Origin: an uncultured Pseudoxanthomonas sp.
Lineage (GTDB): Bacteria; Pseudomonadota; Gammaproteobacteria; Xanthomonadales; Xanthomonadaceae
Length of the DNA stretch: 64,000 nt
Assembly: GCF_946886695.1 (NCBI RefSeq)
Contig: NZ_CAMPJD010000013.1
Span: 19,644 to 83,643 of the forward strand
Direction of reading: 5' to 3'
Both the position numbers and the translations under genes were made by a program. Shown piece after piece: positions 34,647 through 44,740 of this stretch (positions within the stretch are counted from its first letter, which is position 1; each line of letters starts with the position of its first letter). The notes under the pieces were generated by a model. The model made no database searches and was not told the DNA's origin. It was given only the letters and a program-made list of their open reading frames with translations.

Positions 34647-36224
34647 TCAGCGGCGGAGAACAACGCCCCTTCTATAGCGTGCTGCGGGCGCCTGCCGCCA
34701 GCGCGGCCGCTCGCGGACGGCCGGCAGCGTGGCCGGCGCAGGCGCGGCAACGGCCGGCTGCGACGCGGTCACCGGCTGTGCCGCCGCTCCTGCCGGGCGT
34801 GAAGGGATCAACGGTTGGGACCCATTCACCCGGATCGGGTCGGAGACCTGGTCAATGTCGAACTGCTCGAATGCCCCGACATCGATGCGGTTCTCCAGCA
34901 GAAGACGTGCGTGCGCGTCCCCGATCGCGAGCTTGGTCCGCAACGGCGGATCGAATGCCGGCAGCAGTTGCGGCGACGGGAACGGGAACGCAGTCGGCGT
35001 GACGGGGGTGTTGTTGCCCGTGTTCAACAGCGGGCTGCCCGCACGAGGACGGAGGTTGCGCTGTGCCAGGTCGACGAACATCGGGTCGCTCCCCCGCAGG
35101 GTGCCCGTCCACTCCGTCGGCACCATCGCCGCCGCTGTCTGCACCCAGTTGTTGGAGCCGGCGACCTTGCGGCCATCCGACCATGGCTCCCTGCTCTGCG
35201 GGCCACAGTACGGCGTGTCGACATTGCTCGCCGGATTCTCGCGGACGATGCTGGGCGCACTGCCCGCTGCCGGCTGGTAGATCACGTTGTTGTGCATCTC
35301 CAGCGAGCCCTGGCCCAGTTGGACCAGCACGGCGTTGGCCGTGCCGGAACGGTCCATCAGGATGGTGTTGTTCACCAGGCGCGTGCGGCCCTGGTTGCGT
35401 CCGTTGAGATCGCCGCCGATGCGCAACGCATTGCCCGAACGACTCGTCGAGCGATGGATGATGACATTGCCGACGAGTTCGGCGTCTTCGCGCCGGAGAT
35501 CCGCGGTCCAGCCGGACTTCTGCGTCTCGCAGTCGGGTCCGATCAGCTCGACTTCGTGCAGGTCCGACCCCTCGATCCAGTTGTAGTGGATTTCGGCACG
35601 CTGGTGGCGTACACGCACCAGCACGCCGCCGGTGGCGCTGTGCACGTAGTTGTAGCGCATCCTGAACACGGTGTCCGGATAGGCCACCTCGTCGGACTGC
35701 ATGTAGATCGCATGCCGGCGGTCGCCCTGTCCCGAGCGGGCGATCTCGCTGTACTCGAGCGTGAACGATCCGGAGTTCTGGTCGGCGCCCAGGATGCCGT
35801 GCGAGGGACAGTCATGCACGTACGCATCGCGCACCGTGGCGTTGTGGGCCTCGCTGAAAATGCAGGAACTCGTTCCGCCAGTCACTTCGAAGCCTTCGAA
35901 CACGACGTGATTCGACTGCTGGAATTTGATGGTATGACTACCCCCCGAAAGCACGGGCCGGGTCGCCCCGGCGACGCGGCGCCACCTGATCGTCACCGGA
36001 CTGGCTTCGGTACCGCTGTCGTCGCTGCCCACCACGATATTGCCGGCATAGGTCGCATTGCCGTCCACTTCGACGATGTCGCCCGGCGCAAGATTGACGC
36101 TGCTGAAGAGGGTCGTCAGCTGCGTGTAGGTGCGCCCCGGACCAACGTTGTAAGTTGCGGCGGCCGCGCTCAAGGGGACAGCCGCCAGCAGCCCCAGCCC
36201 AAGCAAGGGTTTTGAGAAATGCAT
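34647..36224 (-). CDS. Secreted right-handed beta-helix protein (polysaccharide lyase/epimerase-like)
   Basis: A 525-residue exported protein. The signal peptide ends near SAAAA (residues 17-22), and the mature part begins with TYNVGPGRTYTQL, a start typical of secreted parallel beta-helix proteins. Repeats of the PbH1 type, such as NHVVFEGFEV, HNATVRDAYVHDC and LEMHNNVIYQP, run through residues 80-320. The C-terminal about 60 residues are rich in Pro, Ala and Arg. Known relatives cleave or epimerise uronic acid polymers, so it may process the EPS outside the cell. The start is ATG 36224 with GGGAG upstream; TTG 36227 is less likely. It stands next to the priming transferase. Confidence 0.8.
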   Translation of the reverse strand: MHFSKPLLGLGLLAAVPLSAAAATYNVGPGRTYTQLTTLFSSVNLAPGDIVEVDGNATYAGNIVVGSDDSGTEASPVTIRWRRVAGATRPVLSGGSHTIKFQQSNHVVFEGFEVTGGTSSCIFSEAHNATVRDAYVHDCPSHGILGADQNSGSFTLEYSEIARSGQGDRRHAIYMQSDEVAYPDTVFRMRYNYVHSATGGVLVRVRHQRAEIHYNWIEGSDLHEVELIGPDCETQKSGWTADLRREDAELVGNVIIHRSTSRSGNALRIGGDLNGRNQGRTRLVNNTILMDRSGTANAVLVQLGQGSLEMHNNVIYQPAAGSAPSIVRENPASNVDTPYCGPQSREPWSDGRKVAGSNNWVQTAAAMVPTEWTGTLRGSDPMFVDLAQRNLRPRAGSPLLNTGNNTPVTPTAFPFPSPQLLPAFDPPLRTKLAIGDAHARLLLENRIDVGAFEQFDIDQVSDPIRVNGSQPLIPSRPAGAAAQPVTASQPAVAAPAPATLPAVRERPRWRQAPAARYRRGVVLRR

Positions 36225-36438
36225 CAAATGGACTCCCGCGATTGCTCGCGTTCTGTTGTTTCCCCTGCTGGATCATTGTCCCGACGCGGGCGTGAACAAC
36301 CCGCTAATCCAGACCTTCAATGGGCGCCACGGATGAGACGCGTGCCCCATTTCGGTGATCAGGTCTGCCTTCAAGTACGCGAATGACCGCCGAAAGCGGC
36401 CGCAAGCATCGTGCTGAAGGAATCTTTCGATCAGGTTA

Positions 36439-36467
36439 TTGACGGGTGAAAGTCGTTCGTGCAAAAT
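36439..36467 (+). promoter_or_regulatory. Promoter of tRNA-Arg
   Basis: TTGACG (36439-36444) and CAAAAT (36462-36467) are separated by 17 bases, a good sigma70 fit with a weak -10 box. The predicted transcript start near 36474 lies about ten bases before the mature tRNA end. Confidence 0.6.
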
Positions 36468-36484
36468 TCCGCTTCTAACGAAAC

Positions 36485-36561
36485 GCGCCCGTAGCTCAGC
36501 TGGATAGAGTACCTGGCTACGAACCAGGCGGTCGGGAGTTCGAATCTCTCCGGGCGCGCCA
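36485..36561 (+). tRNA. tRNA-Arg (anticodon ACG)
   Basis: A complete 77-base cloverleaf. The acceptor stem pairs GCGCCCG (36485-36491) with CGGGCGC (36551-36557), the anticodon stem CCTGG/CCAGG encloses the loop CTACGAA, and GTTCGAATC forms the T loop. The CCA end is encoded (36559-36561). The anticodon ACG reads CGN arginine codons after deamination to ICG. Confidence 0.97.
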
Positions 36562-36568
36562 TTTTCGA

Positions 36569-36600
36569 AACAGGCTGACTTAGGTCAGCCTGTTTTTTTT
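36569..36600 (+). terminator. Rho-independent terminator of tRNA-Arg
   Basis: An 11-bp stem AACAGGCTGAC / GTCAGCCTGTT with a four-base loop is followed by a run of eight T's, a very strong intrinsic terminator directly behind the tRNA-Arg gene. Confidence 0.95.
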
Positions 36601-36635
36601 CGCCCGTCCGAAGACAAGCGTCACTCCGGTCGCAT

Positions 36636-36666
36636 AAAAAAAAGCCCCGCATTGCGGGGCTTTTTC
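36636..36666 (-). terminator. Rho-independent terminator of tRNA-Ser
   Basis: GCCCCGC (36644-36650) pairs with GCGGGGC (36654-36660) around a three-base loop. A-runs on the left and T-runs on the right make it bidirectional, but its main role should be to end the leftward tRNA-Ser transcript, whose gene ends at 36671. Confidence 0.9.
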
Positions 36667-36670
36667 AAAC

Positions 36671-36763
36671 TGGCGGAGTGAGAGGGATTCGAACCCTCGA
36701 TAAGGCTTTTGACCCTATACTCCCTTAGCAGGGGAGCCCCTTCGGCCACTCGGGCATCACTCC
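36671..36763 (-). tRNA. tRNA-Ser (anticodon GCT)
   Basis: A 93-base tRNA with the long variable arm of type II tRNAs. The acceptor stem pairs GGAGTGA with TCACTCC, the anticodon loop is CTGCTAA with anticodon GCT, and the T loop GGTTCGAATC is intact. The CCA end is encoded (36671-36673 on the plus strand as TGG). It reads AGC/AGT serine codons. Confidence 0.96.
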
Positions 36764-36837
36764 GGTTTTTCGCACGTCGCAGCCATGCTGCAGCGGCCGC
36801 CTAGGATAGCGACTCGCCGCGCGGGCGGCAAACAAAT

Positions 36838-37047
36838 TCACTCCGAAGTGACGTTTTCCGAACCTGCAGGCGACGCGATCTCCTCACCACGCTGGATGCG
36901 CTGGTAGATTTCTTCGCGATGCACGGCCACATCCTTGGGCGCGGTGATACCGATACGCACCTGATTTCCTTTCACGCCAAGCACGGTCACTGTGACCGAA
37001 TCACCGATCATCAGGGTTTCGCCGACACGGCGGGTCAAGATCAACAT
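36838..37047 (-). CDS. csrA: Carbon storage regulator CsrA/RsmA
   Basis: A 69-residue homodimeric RNA-binding protein starting at ATG 37047 with GGAGA seven bases upstream. [16 protein letters not shown] is the beta1-beta2 region and includes Arg/Leu4 and the conserved GETLMI text; the basic RNA-contact region around [13 protein letters not shown] is also intact. CsrA binds GGA motifs in mRNA leaders and controls translation of genes for carbon storage, motility, biofilm and virulence; in Xanthomonas, RsmA controls EPS and type III secretion. It lies downstream of alaS in the order conserved in gammaproteobacteria, with a 149-base gap that should hold its own promoter. The C-terminal tail is variable in this family. 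Confidence 0.96.
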   Translation of the reverse strand: MLILTRRVGETLMIGDSVTVTVLGVKGNQVRIGITAPKDVAVHREEIYQRIQRGEEIASPAGSENVTSE

Positions 37048-37196
37048 GTTTCTTCTCCGTAATCCGGCAAGGATAGTGCCGGGGGCGCGCCAGCCTTGTG
37101 AAAATGGGCCGACAGCTTCCTGGTACATTCATGAACCTAAAGCATGGTAGCGGCCGGGGGCACACCGCCGCAAGCGCCGTATGGTCGAATGGCGGA

Positions 37197-39848
<2,652 letters not shown>

Positions 39849-39941
39849 CTGGCAGGCATTGGCTGGAAGGCGCATCCCCGCGCCGCTCTCTCCGCTACAT
39901 GCGGGTGCGGCGAGGTGGAGGCAACCCAATGCTCTAGATTA

Positions 39942-40457
39942 TCAGGCCGCCCCGTCCCAGTCCTCAGCCTCCAGCCGACTCGCGGCCCGGACGGCGGCGC
40001 CATCGAAGCCGCGCCGGATCAGGAAATCCGCGATCTTGCGCCGTTGAGCCGGGTCGATCTGGCGGGCTGGACCGAAACGACGGCGGACGAGGTCGCACGC
40101 CGCTTCGGTCCAGTCGCCATCGAAGGTGGCCATGGCGGCCGCCACCGCCTCGCGGTCCAGCCCATGCGTGGACAGCTCGGCCTTTATACGTAGCGGACCA
40201 TAACCACCCGAGGCCCGGCTTCGGACAAGGGCCTCTGCAAAGCGCGTGTCGCTCTGCCAACCCTCATCCGCCAACCGGTCCACGGCCGATCGCACATCGG
40301 CCGCTTCCACTCCACGGGATGTCAACTTGCGGGACAACTCCCGTCGGGAGTGCTCCCTACGGGTCAAGAGCCCGAGCGCGCGCTGCAGGGGTGTCTGCTC
40401 GGCCGGCTTGCGCCGGCGGCGTCCTGCCCCCGGTGCATCTCCTGCTTCATCGACCAT
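39942..40457 (-). CDS. recX: Regulatory protein RecX
   Basis: A small basic helical-repeat protein of 171 residues from ATG 40457; a GTG at 40475 would add six residues and neither start has a strong ribosome site. [20 protein letters not shown] is the first RecX repeat, and the [13 protein letters not shown] segment is typical of the family. RecX binds inside the groove of RecA filaments and limits recombination and SOS induction. It follows recA by about 30 bases on the same strand, so it is probably made by read-through from the recA transcript, as in other gammaproteobacteria. Confidence 0.93.
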   Translation of the reverse strand: MVDEAGDAPGAGRRRRKPAEQTPLQRALGLLTRREHSRRELSRKLTSRGVEAADVRSAVDRLADEGWQSDTRFAEALVRSRASGGYGPLRIKAELSTHGLDREAVAAAMATFDGDWTEAACDLVRRRFGPARQIDPAQRRKIADFLIRRGFDGAAVRAASRLEAEDWDGAA

Positions 40458-40487
40458 GACGCGCGTCCGGTTCACCCATTGCGGTGC

Positions 40488-41522
40488 TTATTCGCCGTCG
40501 CTGTCCGCACTTTCTTCGCGCTGCGCTTCGGCGGGCTGGAACTTCTCGCGCAATTCGGATTCCAGCTTGGCGGCAATGGCAGGATTCTCGCGCAGGAAGG
40601 TCCGGGAATTGTCCTTGCCCTGGCCGATGCGCTCGCTGCCATAGCTGTACCAGGCGCCCGCTTTGTCGACCAGCTTGGCTTCCACGCCCATATCGATCAG
40701 TTCACCTTCGCGACTGATGCCTTCGCCATAGAGGATCTCGGTGACGACCTGCTTGAACGGGGGCGCCAGTTTGTTCTTGACCACCTTGATCTTGGTCTGG
40801 TTGCCGATGATCTCGTCGCCCTTCTTGATGGCACCGATGCGGCGGATGTCCAGACGGACGGAGGCGTAGAACTTCAGCGCATTGCCGCCAGTGGTGGTCT
40901 CGGGGCTCTGCCCGGGCATCATCACCCCGATCTTCATGCGCAACTGGTTGATGAAGATGACGGTGGTGTTCGAGCGCTTGATGTTGCCGGTGAGCTTGCG
41001 CAGGGCCTGGCTCATCAGGCGCGCCTGCAGGCCCGGCAGCTGATCGCCCATCTCGCCTTCGATCTCGGCCTTCGGCGTCAGTGCTGCCACGGAGTCGATG
41101 ACCACGATGTCGACGGAGCCGGAACGCACCAGCATGTCGGCGATTTCCAGCGCCTGCTCGCCGGTATCCGGCTGTGACAGCAGCAGGTCATCCACATTCA
41201 CGCCCAGCTTGGCGGCGTAGATCGGGTCCAGCGCATGCTCGGCGTCGATGAATGCGGCGGTGCCACCCTGCTTCTGGCACTGGGCGATGGCCTGCAGGGT
41301 CAGGGTGGTCTTGCCGGAGGATTCCGGACCGTAGATCTCCACCACGCGACCACGCGGCAGTCCGCCGATGCCCAGGGCGATGTCCAGCATCAGTGAACCT
41401 GTGGGGATGATTTCCACGGGCTCGATGACCCGGTCCCCCATGCGCATCACCGAGCCCTTGCCGAACTGGCGCTCGATCTGGGTCAGTGCGGCGGAAAGGG
41501 CGCGCTTCTTGTTCTCATCCAT
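40488..41522 (-). CDS. recA: Recombinase RecA
   Basis: A 344-residue RecA protein from ATG 41522. GPESSGKT (65-72) is the Walker A motif, and the L2 loop with [17 protein letters not shown] and the C-terminal acidic tail (about 320-344) are standard. RecA forms filaments on single-stranded DNA, pairs homologous strands and triggers LexA self-cleavage. It lies between lexA (upstream) and recX (downstream). A full LexA operator is not visible in the 193-base lexA-recA gap, only a half-site TTAGTTG at about 41611-41617, so SOS control may come partly from lexA read-through. Confidence 0.98.
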   Translation of the reverse strand: MDENKKRALSAALTQIERQFGKGSVMRMGDRVIEPVEIIPTGSLMLDIALGIGGLPRGRVVEIYGPESSGKTTLTLQAIAQCQKQGGTAAFIDAEHALDPIYAAKLGVNVDDLLLSQPDTGEQALEIADMLVRSGSVDIVVIDSVAALTPKAEIEGEMGDQLPGLQARLMSQALRKLTGNIKRSNTTVIFINQLRMKIGVMMPGQSPETTTGGNALKFYASVRLDIRRIGAIKKGDEIIGNQTKIKVVKNKLAPPFKQVVTEILYGEGISREGELIDMGVEAKLVDKAGAWYSYGSERIGQGKDNSRTFLRENPAIAAKLESELREKFQPAEAQREESADSDGE

Positions 41523-41715
41523 TGTCGTGGTCCTAGTCAAGGTGGTCAGGTGCGATCAGTGTGGGCAGCGGCCATCGCACAGGTTGCGACGGGACGGGCA
41601 TGGGAGAAATTAGTTGCTCGCGGTAGCTGCGTGGATCGGCGCTCACCGCAGAGGGGGGTCGGGAAACACCGCGTTTCGATGCGGGAAGGCATCTCGGCCG
41701 ATCTCGCGCCAGACG

Positions 41716-42357
41716 TCACCGGTTTGGCCTCACCAGGCCGCAGTACAGGCCTTCGATGGCAAAGTCCTGGTCAGGCAGTACCTCGATGGGGGCATAGTCG
41801 GGATTGCGCGGCAGCAGACGGATGCGGTCCTTGCCGATCTTCAAAAGCTTGACGGTGATGGCGTCGTCGATCCGCGCCACCACGATCTGACCCGACCGTG
41901 CATCGTGCGTGCGATGCACCCCGATCAGGTCGCCGTCAAAGATGCCTTCGTCCCGCATCGAGTCGCCCTTGACCTTCAACAGATAATCCGGCGCGGGCGC
42001 GAAGAAAGCCCGGTCCAGCAGCACGTAGTCGTGGTGCCCTGCGTCCGCGCCGATCGGCGAACCCGCCGCGACCTGCCCCAGTACCGGAACGCGAAGGCCG
42101 TCTTCATTGGCGGCAGGAAATGCAAGGTCCGACTGGGGTGGCAGCGGCGCCTTGAGCAGGCGGATACCGCGCGCACGGCCGGGCACCCGTTCGATGGCCC
42201 CTGCCTGTTCCAGCGCTTCCAGGTGGTATTGGGCGGCACGTACACCTTTGAAGCCGAAGGCCTTGGCGATTTCCGCCTGCGATGGCGGCATGCCCTCGGC
42301 TTCAAGCCGTTCGGCGATCAGGGCGAGGATGGCGTGCTGGGTATCGGTCAGATCCAT
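41716..42357 (-). CDS. lexA: SOS transcriptional repressor LexA
   Basis: A 213-residue repressor/autoprotease. The N-terminal winged helix (residues 1-70) has the recognition helix near SQAEIAKAFGFKGVRAA; the cleavage site is Ala98-Gly99 (QVAAGS), Ser133 lies in KGDSMRDEG and Lys170 in DAITVKLL. LexA represses SOS genes until RecA filaments stimulate its self-cleavage. Its own operator is a 19-bp palindrome ending two bases before the ATG, so the gene is autoregulated. No Shine-Dalgarno lies at usable distance; the mRNA may be leaderless. recA lies downstream on the same strand. Confidence 0.97.
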   Translation of the reverse strand: MDLTDTQHAILALIAERLEAEGMPPSQAEIAKAFGFKGVRAAQYHLEALEQAGAIERVPGRARGIRLLKAPLPPQSDLAFPAANEDGLRVPVLGQVAAGSPIGADAGHHDYVLLDRAFFAPAPDYLLKVKGDSMRDEGIFDGDLIGVHRTHDARSGQIVVARIDDAITVKLLKIGKDRIRLLPRNPDYAPIEVLPDQDFAIEGLYCGLVRPNR

Positions 42358-42359
42358 GG

Positions 42360-42378
42360 TTAGTAGTAATACTACTAA
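42360..42378 (-). promoter_or_regulatory. LexA operator (SOS box) of lexA
   Basis: A perfect 19-base palindrome TTAGTAGTAATACTACTAA, the type of LexA site known from Xanthomonas and its relatives. It covers the predicted -10 region and ends two bases upstream of the lexA start codon, so LexA binding should block RNA polymerase directly. Confidence 0.95.
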
Positions 42379-42394
42379 CTCCACCAATTGGCAA
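42366..42394 (-). promoter_or_regulatory. lexA promoter
   Basis: On the minus strand TTGCCA (42394-42389) and TATTAC (42371-42366) are 17 bases apart. The start codon A at 42357 lies nine bases past the -10 box, so the predicted transcript begins at or within two bases of the ATG. Confidence 0.7.
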
Positions 42395-42405
42395 CCTCGG
42401 CAGCG

Positions 42406-44091
42406 TCAGCGCTTCCCGCTGCGCAGGATCGAGAACAGGATCCATACCCCGCACAGAGCGGCGCCGAGGAAGCCCAGCACGCCCAGGGCCATCAGCCACC
42501 GGTTGGAAACGCCTCCGCCCACGCTGTTCATCACGATCGACGAACCGATGATCAGGGCAGCCGTGATGATGCCCATCGTCAGGCGATTGGCGGCCCGGTC
42601 CACCTGCTCGCCGAACACCTTCAGCGTGTCGACCTCGATGTGCATCTGCAGCTTGCCGCGCCTGGCCGACTGCAGTAGCCGATGCACGTCACGCGGCATG
42701 TCGCGCAACAGGTCCACCAGCCCGGACAAGGTCCGTCGTCCGCGCCGTACCAGGACATCGGGTGCATAGCGCTCCAGCATGGCGCGCTCCAGGAAGGGGC
42801 GCGCTTCACTGGCCATGTCGAAGTCGGGATCGAGCTGGCGCCCCATGCCTTCCAGGGTGAGGAAGGCCTTGATCATCAGCGCCAGGTCCGCAGGCAGGCT
42901 GAGGCCATGCTCGCGCAGCATCGCGGTGACATCGCCGAGCATGGCGCCCATGCGCAGGTCCTTCAGCGGCACGCCGCGGTACTGGTCGACGAAGGCATCG
43001 GCGGACTCCTGCAGGCGCAGTTCGTCGATGTCGTTGTTCTCCTCGGTCCAGTCGGACAGGACTTCCGCCACGGCTTCCGGGTCATGCGCGACCAGGCCAT
43101 GCAGCAGGCGCACGACCTGGAAACGGCGCTGTTCGGTGACCCGCCCGACCATGCCGAAATCGATCACGCCGATGGCGCCATCCGGCATGTAGAAAATGTT
43201 GCCGGGATGCGGGTCGGCATGGAAGAAGCCATCCTCCAGCACCATCTTGAGCACGATCCCCGCCCCGGTGCGCGCGAGCTGCCTGCGGTCCAGCCCCATC
43301 GCATCCACGGTGGCAAGGTCGCGCCCGGGAATACCGTCCAGGCAGGCCTGCACGTTGAGTCGCTCGCAGGTCCACTCCCAGTACACGCGTGGGATCACGA
43401 TATCCTCGCGCCCCGCGAAATTCTGCGCGATGCGCTCGGCATTGCGGCATTCCGCGGCGAAATCCAACTCGCGGCGCAACGAGGCGCTGAACTGCTGCAC
43501 GATGCGCTGCGGGTGGTAGCGGCGCAGCTCGGGAAGGTTCTTTTCGATGATCACGGCCAGGTGTTTCAGCAGCCGGAGATCGGCCTCCACCGTGTCGCGG
43601 ATGCCGGGGCGGCGTATTTTCAGCACCACGGCGCTGCCGTCGACCAGCCACGCACGATGTGCCTGTGCCAGTGAGGCGGCAGCCAGGGGTTCCTGCTCGA
43701 TCCGGTCGAAGACCGCTTCGGGATCCGCCCCCAGGTCTTCGCGCAGTTGTGGCAGCACGTCCTCCCATTGCAACGCCGGCACGGCATTCTGCAACTGGCC
43801 GAGTTCATCGATCCATGCGGGCGGCAGCAGGTCCACGCGGGTGGCCAGCACCTGGCCCAGTTTCACGAACGTGGGTCCCAGGTCCTGCAGCGTGCAGCGC
43901 AGCCGCGCAGGCACGTCCATGCGCAGCCGTCCTTCCTCGACCGCCTGCCAGTGCAGCAGGCGCCCTGCCTTTTCCAGCACGCCGGCCATGCCGATGCGCT
44001 TGACGACATCGCCAAAGCCCCAGCGGATCAACACCGATGCGATCTCCTGCAATCGGCCCAGATCGCGCACCGTGCCCAGCGTTTCCCACAT
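42406..44091 (-). CDS. UbiB/AarF/ABC1-family atypical kinase
   Basis: A 561-residue protein of the ABC1/ADCK group. LRCTLQDLGPTFVKLGQVLATR contains the KxGQ motif, VVLKIRRPGI the invariant Lys, DGFFHADPHPGNIFY the catalytic loop and VIDFGMVGR the DFG-like metal site. Two C-terminal membrane helices (about 500-555) follow. The UbiB subfamily supports ubiquinone synthesis by ATPase activity at the membrane. Start: ATG 44091; the open frame to 44292 is unsupported. It lies between the CinA-type gene and lexA, on the same strand. I give no symbol because UbiB and related paralogues cannot be separated here. Confidence 0.87.
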   Translation of the reverse strand: MWETLGTVRDLGRLQEIASVLIRWGFGDVVKRIGMAGVLEKAGRLLHWQAVEEGRLRMDVPARLRCTLQDLGPTFVKLGQVLATRVDLLPPAWIDELGQLQNAVPALQWEDVLPQLREDLGADPEAVFDRIEQEPLAAASLAQAHRAWLVDGSAVVLKIRRPGIRDTVEADLRLLKHLAVIIEKNLPELRRYHPQRIVQQFSASLRRELDFAAECRNAERIAQNFAGREDIVIPRVYWEWTCERLNVQACLDGIPGRDLATVDAMGLDRRQLARTGAGIVLKMVLEDGFFHADPHPGNIFYMPDGAIGVIDFGMVGRVTEQRRFQVVRLLHGLVAHDPEAVAEVLSDWTEENNDIDELRLQESADAFVDQYRGVPLKDLRMGAMLGDVTAMLREHGLSLPADLALMIKAFLTLEGMGRQLDPDFDMASEARPFLERAMLERYAPDVLVRRGRRTLSGLVDLLRDMPRDVHRLLQSARRGKLQMHIEVDTLKVFGEQVDRAANRLTMGIITAALIIGSSIVMNSVGGGVSNRWLMALGVLGFLGAALCGVWILFSILRSGKR

Positions 44092-44122
44092 CACCGCATT
44101 CCTCCGCGCAGGAGCGTCGCGA

Positions 44123-44617
44123 TCACAACCGTTCCAACCCATCGAGCGCGGTCGCCACCGTCTGCCGGCGCACGGCATCGCGGTCGCCGGAGAACTGGAA
44201 AACCTCGGCGCGCGCATAACCGCCCCGCCGCTTCCAGCCGATCCAGACCGTGCCCACCGGCTTGTCCGGGCTCCCGCCGCCCGGACCGGCAATGCCGGTC
44301 ACGGCCACCGCGACACTGGCACCCGAACTGACCAGCGCTCCGGACACCATTTCGATCACCGTCTCGCGGCTGACGGCGCCATGGGTCTCCAGCGTCTGCG
44401 GCCGCACGCCCAACAGGGCCTGCTTGGCCTCATAGCTGTACGCCGCCAAACCGCAATCGAACCAGTCCGACGACCCGGCGATGTCGGTCACGCACTTGGC
44501 GATCCAGCCGCCCGTGCAGCTTTCCGCCGTGACCAGATGATCGCGGCCTTGCCTGAGGCGATCGCCCAGACGATGGGCCAGGACATGCAGTTCTTCATCG
44601 GTGGGGACGGACATCAT
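44123..44617 (-). CDS. CinA C-terminal domain protein (nicotinamide-nucleotide amidohydrolase PncC-like)
   Basis: A 164-residue stand-alone CinA C-terminal domain. AESCTGGWIAKCVTD, AAYSYEAKQALLGV and VTGIAGPGGGSPDKPVGTVW are its signature motifs. Known PncC enzymes hydrolyse nicotinamide mononucleotide to recycle pyridine nucleotides. In Xanthomonadaceae the gene stands upstream of the lexA-recA region. The first codon could be either of two consecutive ATGs at 44617 and 44614. There is no N-terminal competence domain. Confidence 0.92.
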   Translation of the reverse strand: MMSVPTDEELHVLAHRLGDRLRQGRDHLVTAESCTGGWIAKCVTDIAGSSDWFDCGLAAYSYEAKQALLGVRPQTLETHGAVSRETVIEMVSGALVSSGASVAVAVTGIAGPGGGSPDKPVGTVWIGWKRRGGYARAEVFQFSGDRDAVRRQTVATALDGLERL

Positions 44618-44689
44618 CGGTTCCGGCTGGGGGGCGTGCGTGTTGTAGCCGATTTGTCCGCCGCTGTCGCCCCGCCGCGCCGCGCCAAA

Positions 44690-44719
44690 GAAAACGGCCC
44701 GCCTGGAAGGCGGGCCGTT
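44690..44719 (-). terminator. Rho-independent terminator of the TonB receptor gene
   Basis: A 12-bp stem AACGGCCCGCCT / AGGCGGGCCGTT with a three-base loop lies 22 bases after the receptor stop. On the minus strand it is followed by TTTTC, enough for termination. Confidence 0.85.
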
Positions 44720-44740
44720 CGCGATGTTCTGCGAAGGGGA

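Noticed and set aside
34815..36215. Plus-strand frame of 466 codons opposite the beta-helix gene
   Set aside because: No ribosome site and no recognisable domain; the opposite strand has a signal peptide, beta-helix repeats and a terminator.
36273..36464. 63-codon minus-strand frame between the beta-helix gene and tRNA-Arg
   Set aside because: No ribosome site, no similarity, and it overlaps the tRNA promoter.
36224..36485. tRNA-Arg as integration site of the EPS locus
   Set aside because: The tRNA 3' end points away from the EPS genes, no direct repeat of its end was seen, and no integrase is present.
36431..36652. 73-codon minus-strand frame across tRNA-Arg (text like ERFELPTAWFVARYSIQLSY)
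   Set aside because: A well-known false protein produced by translating tRNA genes backwards.
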